Shown: positions 6,682 to 15,030, numbered from the stretch's first letter. The stretch is DNA of 23,261 nucleotides from DAIMZM01 sp036733985 (GCA_036733985.1 DAIMZM010000031.1:1-23261), one strand, 5' to 3'. The notes: a model not told the origin generated them from the letters alone. Numbers and translations: made by a program.

Positions 6682-9036
6682 ATGATCGGCGATAAGCTGA
6701 ATGTGGTAGGCAAAAGGCAGGGCAAGATCGAAGCCTATCTGAAAGCCACCGGCAAGCTGAAATATACCGGGGACCTTAGCGTCCCCGGTATGCTCCACTG
6801 CAAAATCCTGCGCAGCCCCCATGCCAACGCCATTGTTAAAAGCGTTGACGTTTCCGCTGCCAGAGCCCTGCCCGGCGTGGCGGATATCATCACTTATGAG
6901 GATGTGCCGAAAGTCCTCAGCATGCATCAGTTCCTGCATGTGCCGGAAAAGATGTATTATGACAGCTATCTGCTGGAAAAGCATGTGCGCTATGTGGGCG
7001 ACCGGGTGGCTGCCGTGGTTGCGGAAAGCGAGGAGATCGCCGAAGCGGCCCTGAAGCTGATCCAGGTGGACTACCAGGTCCTGCCCGCCGCCGTCACCCT
7101 GGAACAGGCCCTTGAACCGGATGCGCCGCAAATCCAGGAGGAAGCGAAGAAGGGCGCGGAGCCGGTGCTGCTGAATGGCAATATCTTTGACGAAGCCGAT
7201 ACGGTGATCGGCGATGTGGAACAGGGCTTTGGGGAAGCGGACTATCTCATGGAACGGGAATACCGCACCTCCCGGCCAAACAACGGCCAGCTGGAGCGTA
7301 CCGCCTGCCTGGCAATCCCCAATCCCGACGGCCGGGTGGACGTTTACGCCACCACCCAGGGCATCCATGCCATGCGTCAGAACATCGCCTATTCGCTGGA
7401 TATCCCGGTGAGCCGTCTGAACTGCCACCGCACCTATCTGGGGGGCAGCTTCGGCGCCCATATCCACACCGGCTTCATTGAGAATATCTGCGTTTTCCTG
7501 GCCTTGCGCTTAGGCAGGCCGGTGCGGGGCGAAAAATCCCGGGAAGAGATGTTCCTCAATTGCGGCCGCCATCCCATGGTCATCAAAATGCGGGTGGGCT
7601 TCAAAAAGGACGGCCTGATCACCGCGGTGCATTCGGATGTGACGGACAATACCGGCGCTTACGCTTTTTCCGGCAGCTCCAAGATGGCGCTATGCGCTGG
7701 CTTTTCCCTGTCCATGTATAAGGTGGCCAATGTGCGCATGACCGGCCGTTCCGTCTACACCAATACCCCGCCCTTAACCGCCATGCGGGGCGCGGGCAAT
7801 CCCCAGGCCAACTGGGCTTTCGAGACCCTGATGGACGAAGCCGCTTTGGAACTGGGCATCGACCCCATTGAGCTCCGTTTAAAGAACAACCTGGGCATCG
7901 GCGATATTTTCTACGGCCAGGGCCCGGCGGTCACCGCCACCATCCGTTCCTGCGGCACCCCGGAACTGCTGGCCTTGGGCGCGGCCAAGGTGGACTGGGC
8001 CAACCGGGGCCATTTCAACCATACCCCTTTTCCGGATCGGCCCTGGATCAAGCGGGGCTTGGGCCTGGCCCGGGGTTTCCATACCTCCGGCTGCGGCTCG
8101 GAAAAGCCCAACCGCTTCATCATCGATTTCAGCGGCGCTTATATCAAGATGAATGAGGACGGCATGGCCCAATTGAACAATGCCGCCTGCGATATGGGCA
8201 GCGGCGTACTCACCGCCCACGCGGCCATGATCGCCGAAGCTATCGGCCTGAAATACGGGGATGTGCTGGTCAACGCCGGGGATACGGATTCCGCCCCCTT
8301 TGACGGCCCCACCCATGCCAGCCGGGGCCTCTACGGCTCCGGCCAGGCGGCGGTGAAAGCCGCCTATGAAGTGCGGGAAATCCTGGTGCAATGGGCGGCC
8401 CGCATCTTCGCCTGCGGCAACGAGGACATCATCATTGAAAACAGCCTGGTCTGGCCCAATAAGCAGCCTGAAAGAGCCATACCCGTGGCCAAGGTGGTGC
8501 AAACCGGCCATTTCAGCGGCTGGGGCCTGGCCATGTCCGCCACCTCGATCCGGCCCAATAATTGCCCGCCTCATTTCGTGGCCATCTTCATCGTGGCGGA
8601 TGTGGATACCCGTACCGGCAATGTGACCATTGTCCGGGCCATCAGCGGCGTGGATATCGGCACCGTGATCAACCTGAACAATGTGGAAGGCCAGATGGTG
8701 GGCGGCATGCATATGGGCCTGGGCTTTGCCCTGATGGAAGACACCCTGGTGGACGAAGCCACCGGCCGCTTGCTGAACGCCGGCTTCTCAACCTATAAAA
8801 TGCTGACCTTCATGGATATGCCGGAGGTGGAAAAGATCATCGCCGATACCTATGAGCCCACCGGCCCCTTTGGCGCCAAAGCCATTGGTGAGGGCGTGAC
8901 CAATCCGGTGGCCGCGGCGGTGGGCAATGCGGTGTACCATGCTTGCGGCGTGCGCATCCGCGACCTGCCTCTTACCCCGGAAAAAATTCTGGCCGGCCTG
9001 GCCTGCCAGGCTGCAGAAAAGGAGGCAAAAGCATGA
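6682..9036 (+). CDS. Molybdenum hydroxylase B, molybdopterin-binding catalytic subunit, divergent paralogue
   Basis: This 784-residue protein belongs to the same family as the preceding Mo subunit but is only distantly similar. It has the hammerhead domain (AYLKATGKLKYTGDL), AMRGAGNPQ with Arg369, REEMF followed by CGRHP, and FGAKAIGE with the catalytic-base position at Glu737. Two cofactor loops are altered: GGSFG at 254-258 instead of GGGFG, and DMGSG at about 504-508 where most relatives have GQG, so the pterin-contacting Gln is replaced by Ser. The ATG at 6682 is preferred because AAGGAGG (6669-6675) sits 6 bases upstream; the in-frame ATG at 6676 directly abuts the ribosome site. The stop overlaps the next FAD gene by 4 bases (ATGA). 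It probably acts on a different substrate or position from enzyme A. Confidence 0.9.
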   Translation: MIGDKLNVVGKRQGKIEAYLKATGKLKYTGDLSVPGMLHCKILRSPHANAIVKSVDVSAARALPGVADIITYEDVPKVLSMHQFLHVPEKMYYDSYLLEKHVRYVGDRVAAVVAESEEIAEAALKLIQVDYQVLPAAVTLEQALEPDAPQIQEEAKKGAEPVLLNGNIFDEADTVIGDVEQGFGEADYLMEREYRTSRPNNGQLERTACLAIPNPDGRVDVYATTQGIHAMRQNIAYSLDIPVSRLNCHRTYLGGSFGAHIHTGFIENICVFLALRLGRPVRGEKSREEMFLNCGRHPMVIKMRVGFKKDGLITAVHSDVTDNTGAYAFSGSSKMALCAGFSLSMYKVANVRMTGRSVYTNTPPLTAMRGAGNPQANWAFETLMDEAALELGIDPIELRLKNNLGIGDIFYGQGPAVTATIRSCGTPELLALGAAKVDWANRGHFNHTPFPDRPWIKRGLGLARGFHTSGCGSEKPNRFIIDFSGAYIKMNEDGMAQLNNAACDMGSGVLTAHAAMIAEAIGLKYGDVLVNAGDTDSAPFDGPTHASRGLYGSGQAAVKAAYEVREILVQWAARIFACGNEDIIIENSLVWPNKQPERAIPVAKVVQTGHFSGWGLAMSATSIRPNNCPPHFVAIFIVADVDTRTGNVTIVRAISGVDIGTVINLNNVEGQMVGGMHMGLGFALMEDTLVDEATGRLLNAGFSTYKMLTFMDMPEVEKIIADTYEPTGPFGAKAIGEGVTNPVAAAVGNAVYHACGVRIRDLPLTPEKILAGLACQAAEKEAKA

Positions 9037-9887
9037 GCAAGATCCACTATCATCAGCCCGCCACCCTGGCGGAGGCCTGCACCCTGCTGCAGAGCCTGGG
9101 CCAAGAGGCCGCGGTCTTAAACGGCGGCAGCGACCTGGTGGTGAAGCTGAACCAGGGTATTTATAAGAAGCACCTGGTCAACATCAAGTTCATCCCCGGC
9201 CTGGATTATATTTGGGAGGACGGGGCCGGCCTGGCCATCGGCGCTCTGGCCAAGCTTTCCGCCATTGCCGCCCATCCCCTGGTCAAAGAAAAATACCCGG
9301 TGCTGGCCGCGGCCGTCCGGGAGATCGGCACGCCCCAGGTGCGGAATATCGGCACTTTAAGCGGCAATCTCTGCAATGCTTCCCCGGTGGCGGATTCCGC
9401 CCCGGCCCTGCTGGTCCTAGGGGCCAGGCTGCGGCTTGCCGGCCCGGACGGGGAGCGGGAAGTAGCCCTGGCGGATTTCCTTATTGGCCCCGGCGCCACC
9501 CTGCTGCAAGCAGGCGAGCTGCTGCGGGAAATTTTCCTGCCCGCCCCGCCCCCGGGCTTCAGGGCTGCCTTTGCCAAGCTGGGGCCGAGGAAGGCCGCGG
9601 ATATCGCCGTGGTCAACGCGGCGGCGGCTTTCCGGCTCCTTGAGGGCAGAATCACCGAGCCCCTGGTCTGCCTGGGCGCGGTGGCTCCCACCCTGATCCG
9701 CTCGCCCCAGGCCGAGCAGGCCCTGGACGGCCAGGCCCTGGCCGCTCTTGATCCGCAACAAATCGGCGCTTTGGCAGCCCAAGACGCCCGGCCCATTTCC
9801 GATCTGCGGGCCTCCAAAGGCTACCGCCAGGAAATGGCGGGGGTCTTGGTGGAAAGAGCCCTGTTGGCGCTGAAGGAGGAACAATAA
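9033..9887 (+). CDS. Molybdenum hydroxylase B, FAD-binding subunit
   Basis: This 284-residue paralogue of the FAD subunit at 3016 has NGGSD at residues 30-34 and IGTLSGN at about 106-112, the two FAD-contacting loops of the CoxM/XDH medium subunit. The start is the ATG at 9033: AAAAGGAGG at 9017-9025 gives 7 bases of spacing, and the ATG overlaps the previous stop as ATGA. The frame is open further upstream, but only within the preceding gene. It is the second gene of module B, ordered Mo, FAD, FeS, the reverse relative placement to module A. Confidence 0.93.
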   Translation: MSKIHYHQPATLAEACTLLQSLGQEAAVLNGGSDLVVKLNQGIYKKHLVNIKFIPGLDYIWEDGAGLAIGALAKLSAIAAHPLVKEKYPVLAAAVREIGTPQVRNIGTLSGNLCNASPVADSAPALLVLGARLRLAGPDGEREVALADFLIGPGATLLQAGELLREIFLPAPPPGFRAAFAKLGPRKAADIAVVNAAAAFRLLEGRITEPLVCLGAVAPTLIRSPQAEQALDGQALAALDPQQIGALAAQDARPISDLRASKGYRQEMAGVLVERALLALKEEQ

Positions 9888-10393
9888 TGGAGACGAAAAC
9901 CATTCATTTCCGTATCAACGGTGCGGCTAAGACCCTGGAAGCGCCGGTGGACTGGAATTTGCTGCGCCTGATCCGGGAAGGCCTGGATCTCACCGGCACT
10001 AAATGCGGCTGCGCCGAAGGGGAATGCGGCGCCTGCACGGTGCTGGTGGACGGCCAAGCCCTGGCGTCCTGCCTGTTTATGGCGGTGGACGCGGAAGGTA
10101 AGGAGATCCTGACTATCGAAGGCCTGGAAAAAGACGGTAAGCTGGACCCGCTGCAGGAAGCCTTTATCGCCGTGGGCGCCATCCAATGCGGCTATTGCAC
10201 CCCGGGCATGATTTTGTCCGCCAAGGCCCTGCTGGCCGCCAACCCCCAGCCCACTGAGGAAGAAATACGCTATGCCATGTCCGGCAATCTCTGCCGCTGC
10301 ACCGGCTATGAAAAGATCATCGAAGCCATCCAAAGCGTGGCCCAAGGGGTACAATGGGAAATCGTGGACGGCGAATGGCAAAAAAGCAACTAG
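9887..10393 (+). CDS. Molybdenum hydroxylase B, 2Fe-2S subunit
   Basis: This 168-residue protein has ferredoxin-type ligands Cys42, Cys47, Cys50 and Cys62 (CAEGECGACTV and SC) and second-cluster ligands Cys101, Cys104, Cys136 and Cys138 (QCGYCTPG and CRCTGY). An extra cysteine, Cys40, lies just before the first ligand. Gln100 is the conserved pterin-contact position. The start ATG shares one base with the preceding TAA, and AAGGAGGA lies about 10 bases upstream. All eight ligands are present, so module B is a complete second heterotrimer. It is more canonical than the A subunit, which has DCGAC instead of ECGAC. Confidence 0.95.
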   Translation: METKTIHFRINGAAKTLEAPVDWNLLRLIREGLDLTGTKCGCAEGECGACTVLVDGQALASCLFMAVDAEGKEILTIEGLEKDGKLDPLQEAFIAVGAIQCGYCTPGMILSAKALLAANPQPTEEEIRYAMSGNLCRCTGYEKIIEAIQSVAQGVQWEIVDGEWQKSN

Positions 10394-10415
10394 TCTGAAA
10401 CAAGGAGGAATCCCA

Positions 10416-11822
10416 TTGTACGATATCCTGATCAAAAACGCCCGGCTCTGCCTGGAAGAAGGGCTGCTCTACGGTGCTTTGGCCGTTAAGGAGGGCCGGG
10501 TAGCCGCCCTGTTCGGCCCAGGGCAGGAGCCGGAAGCGGCTGAAGCCGTCCAGGTGGTGGACGCCGGGGGGAAATATTTGCTGCCCGGGGGCGTGGATCC
10601 CCATGTCCATATCCGCTATCCCGGCGGCAAACTCCGGGAAACCTTTGTCAGCGGTTCCCAGGCCGCGGCAGCCGGCGGCTGCACCACCATCATCGAGCAT
10701 CCCATCTCCACCCCGCCCCAGTATTCTCCGGAAACCCTTCAACGCCGGGTGGACGCGGCGGAAGCGGAATGCCTGGTGGATATCGTCTTCTACGGCGCTG
10801 CCGGGGCCGAGCACCTGGATCAGATCAAGCCCCTGGCGGCGGCAGGCATCTGCGCTTTCAAGACCTTTCTCCATGCCGCGCCGGAGGGCCGGGATCAGGA
10901 ATTCCTGGGCCTGACCGCCAAGAATAACTTTGAGCTGTACCAGGTGATGCAGGAAGTGGCAAAAACCGGCCTGCTGATGGCCGCCCATACCGAGGATAAT
11001 GACATGGTGCAGGGGGGGATCGCGGCTTTACGGGCAGCGGGCAATACGGCGCCCATCGCCCATTGCCTGTCCCGGCCCGCCCTGGCGGAAGTATTGGCTG
11101 TCCAGCGCCTGCTGGCCATTGCCAAAGAAACCAAAACCCGGGTCTATCTGGTACATATTTCCGCGCCGGAATCCATGGAACTGGCCCGGGCGGCCCGGGC
11201 CCAAGGCCTGGAAGTCTATGTGGAGACCTGCCCCCATTATCTCTATATGTCCGAAGCGGATGTGGCCCGCCACGGCGCTTATTGCAAATGCAACCCGGCC
11301 TTGCGCAGCCGGGAAATGGCTGACGCGCTCTGGCAATATGTGTCCGACGGCACCGTGGATACCATCGGCAGCGACCATGCCCCTTACCTGGTTGCGGAAA
11401 AGGAAAATCATAAGGAAGATATTTTCGTGGCCCCGGCAGGCTTCCCCGGTCTGGAAACCCGTCTGGGCTATATGCTCAGGGCTGTCCATGAAGGCCGCAT
11501 CAGCCTGGGCCGGGCCGTTGAGCTGCTCAGCGCCAACCCGGCCAAAATCTTCGACCTCTATCCCCAAAAAGGCAGCCTGCGCCCGGGGGCGGACGCGGAC
11601 CTGGTGCTGCTGGATCCGGAACAGCCTTATCAGCTGCGGGCGGAAGATCTGGCCACCATGGCCCGGGATGTCTGCCACTTTATGGATGGGGTCACCTTAT
11701 ACGGCCCGGTAGCGCAAACTTATGTCCGGGGCCGCCTGGTTTACGACCAGGGGCGTTTCCCTGCCGAGCCGGGTTATGGCCGCTGGATCAGGCTGAACAA
11801 CAGCCGGGAGAGCCGGGCATGA
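10416..11822 (+). CDS. Cyclic-amide hydrolase of the dihydropyrimidinase/hydantoinase/allantoinase group
   Basis: This 468-residue metal-dependent amidohydrolase (composite beta domain plus TIM barrel) has every metal ligand of the group: His63 and His65 (VDPHVH), Lys149 in AFKTFL (the carboxylated bridging Lys), His191 (AAHTED), His247 (VHIS) and Asp320 (GSDHAPY). The C-terminal segment GSLRPGADADLVLLDPE is typical. The enzyme opens a cyclic ureide or imide ring (hydantoin, dihydropyrimidine or allantoin). The start is TTG at 10416, with AAGGAGG at 10402-10408 placed 7 bases before it and no suitable ATG nearby. Its stop overlaps the M20 hydrolase start as ATGA, so the ring-opening and ureido-cleaving enzymes are made together. 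Motifs alone do not separate allantoinase from D-hydantoinase. Confidence 0.9.
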   Translation: MYDILIKNARLCLEEGLLYGALAVKEGRVAALFGPGQEPEAAEAVQVVDAGGKYLLPGGVDPHVHIRYPGGKLRETFVSGSQAAAAGGCTTIIEHPISTPPQYSPETLQRRVDAAEAECLVDIVFYGAAGAEHLDQIKPLAAAGICAFKTFLHAAPEGRDQEFLGLTAKNNFELYQVMQEVAKTGLLMAAHTEDNDMVQGGIAALRAAGNTAPIAHCLSRPALAEVLAVQRLLAIAKETKTRVYLVHISAPESMELARAARAQGLEVYVETCPHYLYMSEADVARHGAYCKCNPALRSREMADALWQYVSDGTVDTIGSDHAPYLVAEKENHKEDIFVAPAGFPGLETRLGYMLRAVHEGRISLGRAVELLSANPAKIFDLYPQKGSLRPGADADLVLLDPEQPYQLRAEDLATMARDVCHFMDGVTLYGPVAQTYVRGRLVYDQGRFPAEPGYGRWIRLNNSRESRA

Positions 11823-13042
11823 ACCCGCCCCTGAAAATCAGCGGCCAGCGGCTGATGGCCAATCTGCTGGCCCAGGGCCGGATCGGCTGGGTGGAAGGCC
11901 GGGGCTTGCGCCGGGAAGCCTATACGCCGGCTTATCTGGAGGCCCGGGATTTCACCCAGGCCTGTATGGAAAAGGCCGGCCTGATCACCCGCATCGACAG
12001 CGTGGGCAATCTTTTCGGCCTGCTGCCCGGCAGCGACCCCCTGGCCCCCCGCCTGCTGATCGGCTCCCATCTGGACTCGGTGCTGGACGGTGGTATTTAT
12101 GACGGGGCTTACGGCGTCTTCGCCGCCATTGAGGCTGCCCAGAGCCTCTCGGAACAGGGCCTGACCCTGCGCCACGGTTTGGAGGCGGTAGCCTTTACCG
12201 CTGAGGAAGGAGGCCCCTTAGGGGGCACCTTCGGCAGCCGGGCCCTCTGCGGCCTGGTGCGGGAGCTGCCGGATGATCGGGTTTTGGCGGAACGGGGCCT
12301 GAGCCGCGAGGCCGTTGCCCAGGCCCAGGCTGCGGCCGGCACTTATGCCGCCTACCTGGAAGCCCATATTGAGCAAGGCCCGGTGCTGGAGCGGCAAGGG
12401 CTGGAAATCGGTATCCCCACCGGCATTGTGGGCATCAGCCGCTACCGCTGCCAGGTGCACGGCGAAGCCAACCATGCGGGCACCACCCCCACGGCTGAGC
12501 GGAAGGACGCCCTTTATGCCGGCGTTCATGCCATTGACGCCTGGCTGGGCTATATGCGCGAGGAATCGGAAATGGTCTGCAATGTGGCGGAAATCGCCGT
12601 TGAACCAGGGCAAATCGGCGTGGTGGCGGGCGGGTTTTCCTTCACTGTGGAGATCCGCAGCCAGCATCCGGCGGATACTGAGCGGGCCGCGGCTAAGCTC
12701 AAGGAGATCCTGGCCCGGACCGGCCCTTGCACAGCCCAAATGTTCCTGCTGGTTGATAAGCCCCCGGCCCGGCTGGATCCGCGGCTCGTCGGCTTGCTGG
12801 ATGATTGCTGCCAAAGCCTGGGGCTGAAATACCGGCCCATGCCCAGCGGCGCTTCCCATGACGCCAGCCCCCTGGCCAAAACCATGCCCGCGGCCATGCT
12901 TTTCGTGCCCAGCCATTTAGGGATCAGCCACAGCCAGGAAGAATACACGCCGCCGGCGAATTTAATGATCGGCGCGGAAGTTCTGCTGAACGCGCTGCCG
13001 GCCCTGGACGCTTTGGATTTAGAGCCGCCGGCAACGCTGTAA
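11819..13042 (+). CDS. M20-family N-carbamoyl-L-amino-acid hydrolase / allantoate amidohydrolase
   Basis: This 407-residue protein has the dinuclear metal-site motifs of the family: GSHLDSVLDGG with His84 and Asp95, TAEEGGPLGG with Glu129/Glu130, AHIEQGPVLE with His183, and near the C-terminus SGASHDA followed by FVPSHLGISHSQEEYT. The length is normal for this family (about 400-415). These cytosolic enzymes hydrolyse the carbamoyl group of an N-carbamoyl amino acid or allantoate, releasing CO2 and ammonia. The 4-base overlap with the cyclic amidohydrolase fits a two-step pathway in which the ring-opened ureido acid is the substrate here. A hairpin follows 18 bases after the stop. Substrate stereochemistry and identity are not visible. 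Confidence 0.9.
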   Translation: MNPPLKISGQRLMANLLAQGRIGWVEGRGLRREAYTPAYLEARDFTQACMEKAGLITRIDSVGNLFGLLPGSDPLAPRLLIGSHLDSVLDGGIYDGAYGVFAAIEAAQSLSEQGLTLRHGLEAVAFTAEEGGPLGGTFGSRALCGLVRELPDDRVLAERGLSREAVAQAQAAAGTYAAYLEAHIEQGPVLERQGLEIGIPTGIVGISRYRCQVHGEANHAGTTPTAERKDALYAGVHAIDAWLGYMREESEMVCNVAEIAVEPGQIGVVAGGFSFTVEIRSQHPADTERAAAKLKEILARTGPCTAQMFLLVDKPPARLDPRLVGLLDDCCQSLGLKYRPMPSGASHDASPLAKTMPAAMLFVPSHLGISHSQEEYTPPANLMIGAEVLLNALPALDALDLEPPATL

Positions 13043-13060
13043 GCCGACACGCTGAGACCG

Positions 13061-13108
13061 GCCCTGCCGCCGCTCCTGCTTTTGCCGGGGCAGCGGCAGG
13101 GCTATTTT
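13061..13108 (+). terminator. GC-rich hairpin after the hydrolase genes
   Basis: GCCCTGCCGC at 13061-13070 pairs perfectly with GCGGCAGGGC at 13093-13102 across a 22-base loop, followed by TATTTTA. The U-tract is weak, so it may attenuate transcription or stabilise the upstream mRNA instead of terminating fully before the EamA gene. Confidence 0.5.
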
Positions 13109-13152
13109 AGCGGGGGCGGACGGCTTCGATTCTCTCTACTTAAGGAGGCAGT

Positions 13153-14061
13153 ATGGGCAAATCAAGAGGACAAGGCCTATTTCTGGTCTGGCTGGCGGTA
13201 TTTTTCTGGGGCAGCGCCTCGCCGGTAGTGCGTTATCTGGTGCTCCAGGGCCTGGATCCCTATTTGATATCCTTTCTCAGGATCATCCTCACCCTCTTCT
13301 TCGCCACCCTGTTTTTATGCTTTGGCAAGGAGCGGCCTCGTCTCGCCACGCTGAAAGCGGATTTCCGGCCCCTGCTGGCTATGGCCTTCTTCGGCGTGGC
13401 GGCTTTTTATTGGCTGCTCTGCACCGGCCTGCAGCATACCCAGGCCGGCAAAGGCACCCTGATCAATGCCCTCAACCCGGCGCTGATCGTCCTGATCGCC
13501 CATTTTACCTTTAAAGAGGAGCTGGGCCGCCGCCGCATCCTGGGGGTGACGGCCGCTTTTGCCGGGGTAATCCTGAATGTGGTGGGGGCGGCGGATTTCA
13601 ACAGCCAGTCCTTCAGCTTTGTTTCCGGGGATCTGATGTTTGTGGGCACCGCCGTCTGCTGGGCCGCCTACGCCACCCTGAACCGCCAATACGGCCAGCA
13701 TCTGCCCTACCGGGAAGCCCTGTTCTGGATTTTTCTCCTGGCCGGCCTGCTCTATACCCCCGCCATGATCCCCCGTTTAGGCCTGCTGGCGGACATCACC
13801 CTTAGGCAATGGCTGCTGTTGCTCTACATGGGCCTGTTCCCCGGCTGCGTGGGCTTTTATATCTGGAATAGCCAAGTGCAGGAGCTGGGCATGTGCAGCT
13901 GCGGGGTGATCAACAGTTTCCTGCCCATTTCAGCGGTGCTGATCTCCGCCCTCTGGCTGGGGGAGGTGCTCACAGGAATGCAGCTGATCGGCGCCGGCCT
14001 GGTGGTGGCCGGGGTCTGGCTGGGCGCCAATAAAAAGAATGACAAAATTGCCAGATTGTGA
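13153..14061 (+). CDS. EamA/DMT-family transporter
   Basis: This 302-residue protein has about ten membrane helices and two EamA repeats. The first repeat opens with WLAVFFWGSASPVVRY and contains GLQHTQAGKGTLINALNPALIVLIA-like helices; the second begins near GDLMFVGTAVCWAAYATLNR and ends in LGEVLTGMQLIGAGLVVAGV. These are the standard family landmarks. DMT proteins mostly export or import amino acids and other metabolites. AAGGAGG at 13142-13148 lies 4 bases before the ATG. Its place after the M20 hydrolase suggests movement of the amino-acid product or of the heterocycle; direction and cargo are inferred. The last codons overlap the promoter of the next gene. Confidence 0.88.
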   Translation: MGKSRGQGLFLVWLAVFFWGSASPVVRYLVLQGLDPYLISFLRIILTLFFATLFLCFGKERPRLATLKADFRPLLAMAFFGVAAFYWLLCTGLQHTQAGKGTLINALNPALIVLIAHFTFKEELGRRRILGVTAAFAGVILNVVGAADFNSQSFSFVSGDLMFVGTAVCWAAYATLNRQYGQHLPYREALFWIFLLAGLLYTPAMIPRLGLLADITLRQWLLLLYMGLFPGCVGFYIWNSQVQELGMCSCGVINSFLPISAVLISALWLGEVLTGMQLIGAGLVVAGVWLGANKKNDKIARL

Positions 14062-14067
14062 TATACT
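14039..14067 (+). promoter_or_regulatory. Sigma-A-type promoter for the IclR regulator gene
   Basis: ATGACA at 14039-14044, 17 bases, then TATACT at 14062-14067 preceded by TG (extended -10). The -35 box is one base off consensus. It lies over the final codons of the EamA gene and would start transcription about 45 bases before the regulator's ATG, allowing expression independent of the catabolic operon. A short GC hairpin at 14095-14107 lies just upstream of the ribosome site. Confidence 0.6.
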
Positions 14068-14117
14068 CACCAAATGTAATCAAACTTTAATCATCCGGCT
14101 CAGCCGGCGAGGACAGC

Positions 14118-14870
14118 ATGAAAGAATCCTACTACAATCAATCCATCATCCGGGCCATGCAGGTGCTGAACACCATTGCCAAAGAGGAGAAGGGGCTGAC
14201 CCTGGCGGAAGTCAGCAAAACCACCGGGCTGCATAAGAGCATTGCCTTCCGGATTTTGGCCACCTTGGAATCCGGCGGTTTTTTAAGCCGGAGCGCCGAG
14301 GGCAACCGCTACCATATCGGCCTGAAGGTGCTGTCCCTGAGCAATCATGCCCTGGATCATGTTTCATTCAAAGAAACCCTGGCCCCGGATATGAAAGACT
14401 TGCTGGAACAAACCGGCGAGACCGTGGTGCTGGTGATGTATTCGGATCACCGGGCCATCTGCATTGAGAAATTCGAGGCTGAGGCGAATGTGCGCATCTC
14501 CGCCCAAGTGGGCAAAAGCTTCCCCCTTCATGCCGGCGCCACCGGGCTATCAGTCCTGATGGGTATGCCCGACCAGATGGTGGATGAGATCCTGCATGAC
14601 CGGCCGCTGAAAAGCTACAGCCACCGCACTTTGGTGGATCCGGAAGCGATCAAAGCCATGCTGGCCCAGGCCCGGGCTCAGGGCTATGTAGCCTCCGACA
14701 GCACGGTGGACGCGGATACCCTGGCTTTCGGCATCCCCATCAGCTTTCCCCAGGAGAAAATGTACTTAGGCCTGTCCGTGATCGGCCCCAGCTTCCGTAT
14801 TGACGGGGAAAAAGAAAAACTGATCATCAGCAGCCTGCTGAACCTATCCCGCAAAATACATCTGAAATAG
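14118..14870 (+). CDS. IclR-family transcriptional regulator
   Basis: This 250-residue protein has the two-part IclR structure. The N-terminal winged helix-turn-helix spans about residues 8-68 (IIRAMQVLNTIAKEEKG, LTLAEVSKTTGLHKS, RILATLESGGFL). The C-terminal effector-binding domain includes GKSFPLHAGATGLSVLMGM and a late FGIPI segment. IclR proteins are dimers or tetramers that sense small organic acids or ring compounds and often control catabolic operons. A GAGGA sequence lies about 5 bases before the ATG. It is the last gene of the cluster, has its own promoter and ends at a strong terminator. It is the natural candidate to read the cluster's substrate or an intermediate and to bind the dyad at 1365-1385. 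Confidence 0.93.
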   Translation: MKESYYNQSIIRAMQVLNTIAKEEKGLTLAEVSKTTGLHKSIAFRILATLESGGFLSRSAEGNRYHIGLKVLSLSNHALDHVSFKETLAPDMKDLLEQTGETVVLVMYSDHRAICIEKFEAEANVRISAQVGKSFPLHAGATGLSVLMGMPDQMVDEILHDRPLKSYSHRTLVDPEAIKAMLAQARAQGYVASDSTVDADTLAFGIPISFPQEKMYLGLSVIGPSFRIDGEKEKLIISSLLNLSRKIHLK

Positions 14871-14882
14871 CCAAAACAACTC

Positions 14883-14918
14883 AAAGCCCTGGCTTCTGTC
14901 ACAGAAGCCAGGGCTTTT
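14883..14918 (+). terminator. Strong intrinsic terminator closing the catabolic cluster
   Basis: A perfect 16-base stem (14883-14898 with 14902-14917) has a 3-base loop TCA and runs into TTTT, 13 bases after the regulator's stop. The A-run on the left arm makes it potentially bidirectional. Confidence 0.92.
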
Positions 14919-15030
14919 GCTTTGCGCGGCGCGGAAATTTTTCAAGCCTTGGGCTTTCCTGTAACGCTTGGCAGATGACAAGCATAAACTGTCAATGCAA
15001 TCGAGCATTTTTAATAAGAATTCTTTCTTT

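Noticed and set aside
5110..7467. A 785-codon open frame on the minus strand, antisense to both Mo catalytic subunits.
   Set aside because: It lies opposite strongly supported genes and has a His/Gly/Ala-rich, low-complexity translation without family motifs. Codon bias in GC-rich genes commonly keeps an antisense frame free of stops.
4360..9036. The two Mo enzymes as carbon monoxide dehydrogenases.
   Set aside because: The Cys-containing CoxL active-site loop is absent. Arg-containing RGYG and RGAG loops match heterocycle or aldehyde hydroxylases instead.
10416..13042. Firm assignment of the two hydrolases as allantoinase and allantoate amidohydrolase.
   Set aside because: The motifs are shared with hydantoinases and N-carbamoyl-amino-acid hydrolases, and no urate-to-allantoin enzyme is present, so the specific names cannot be supported.
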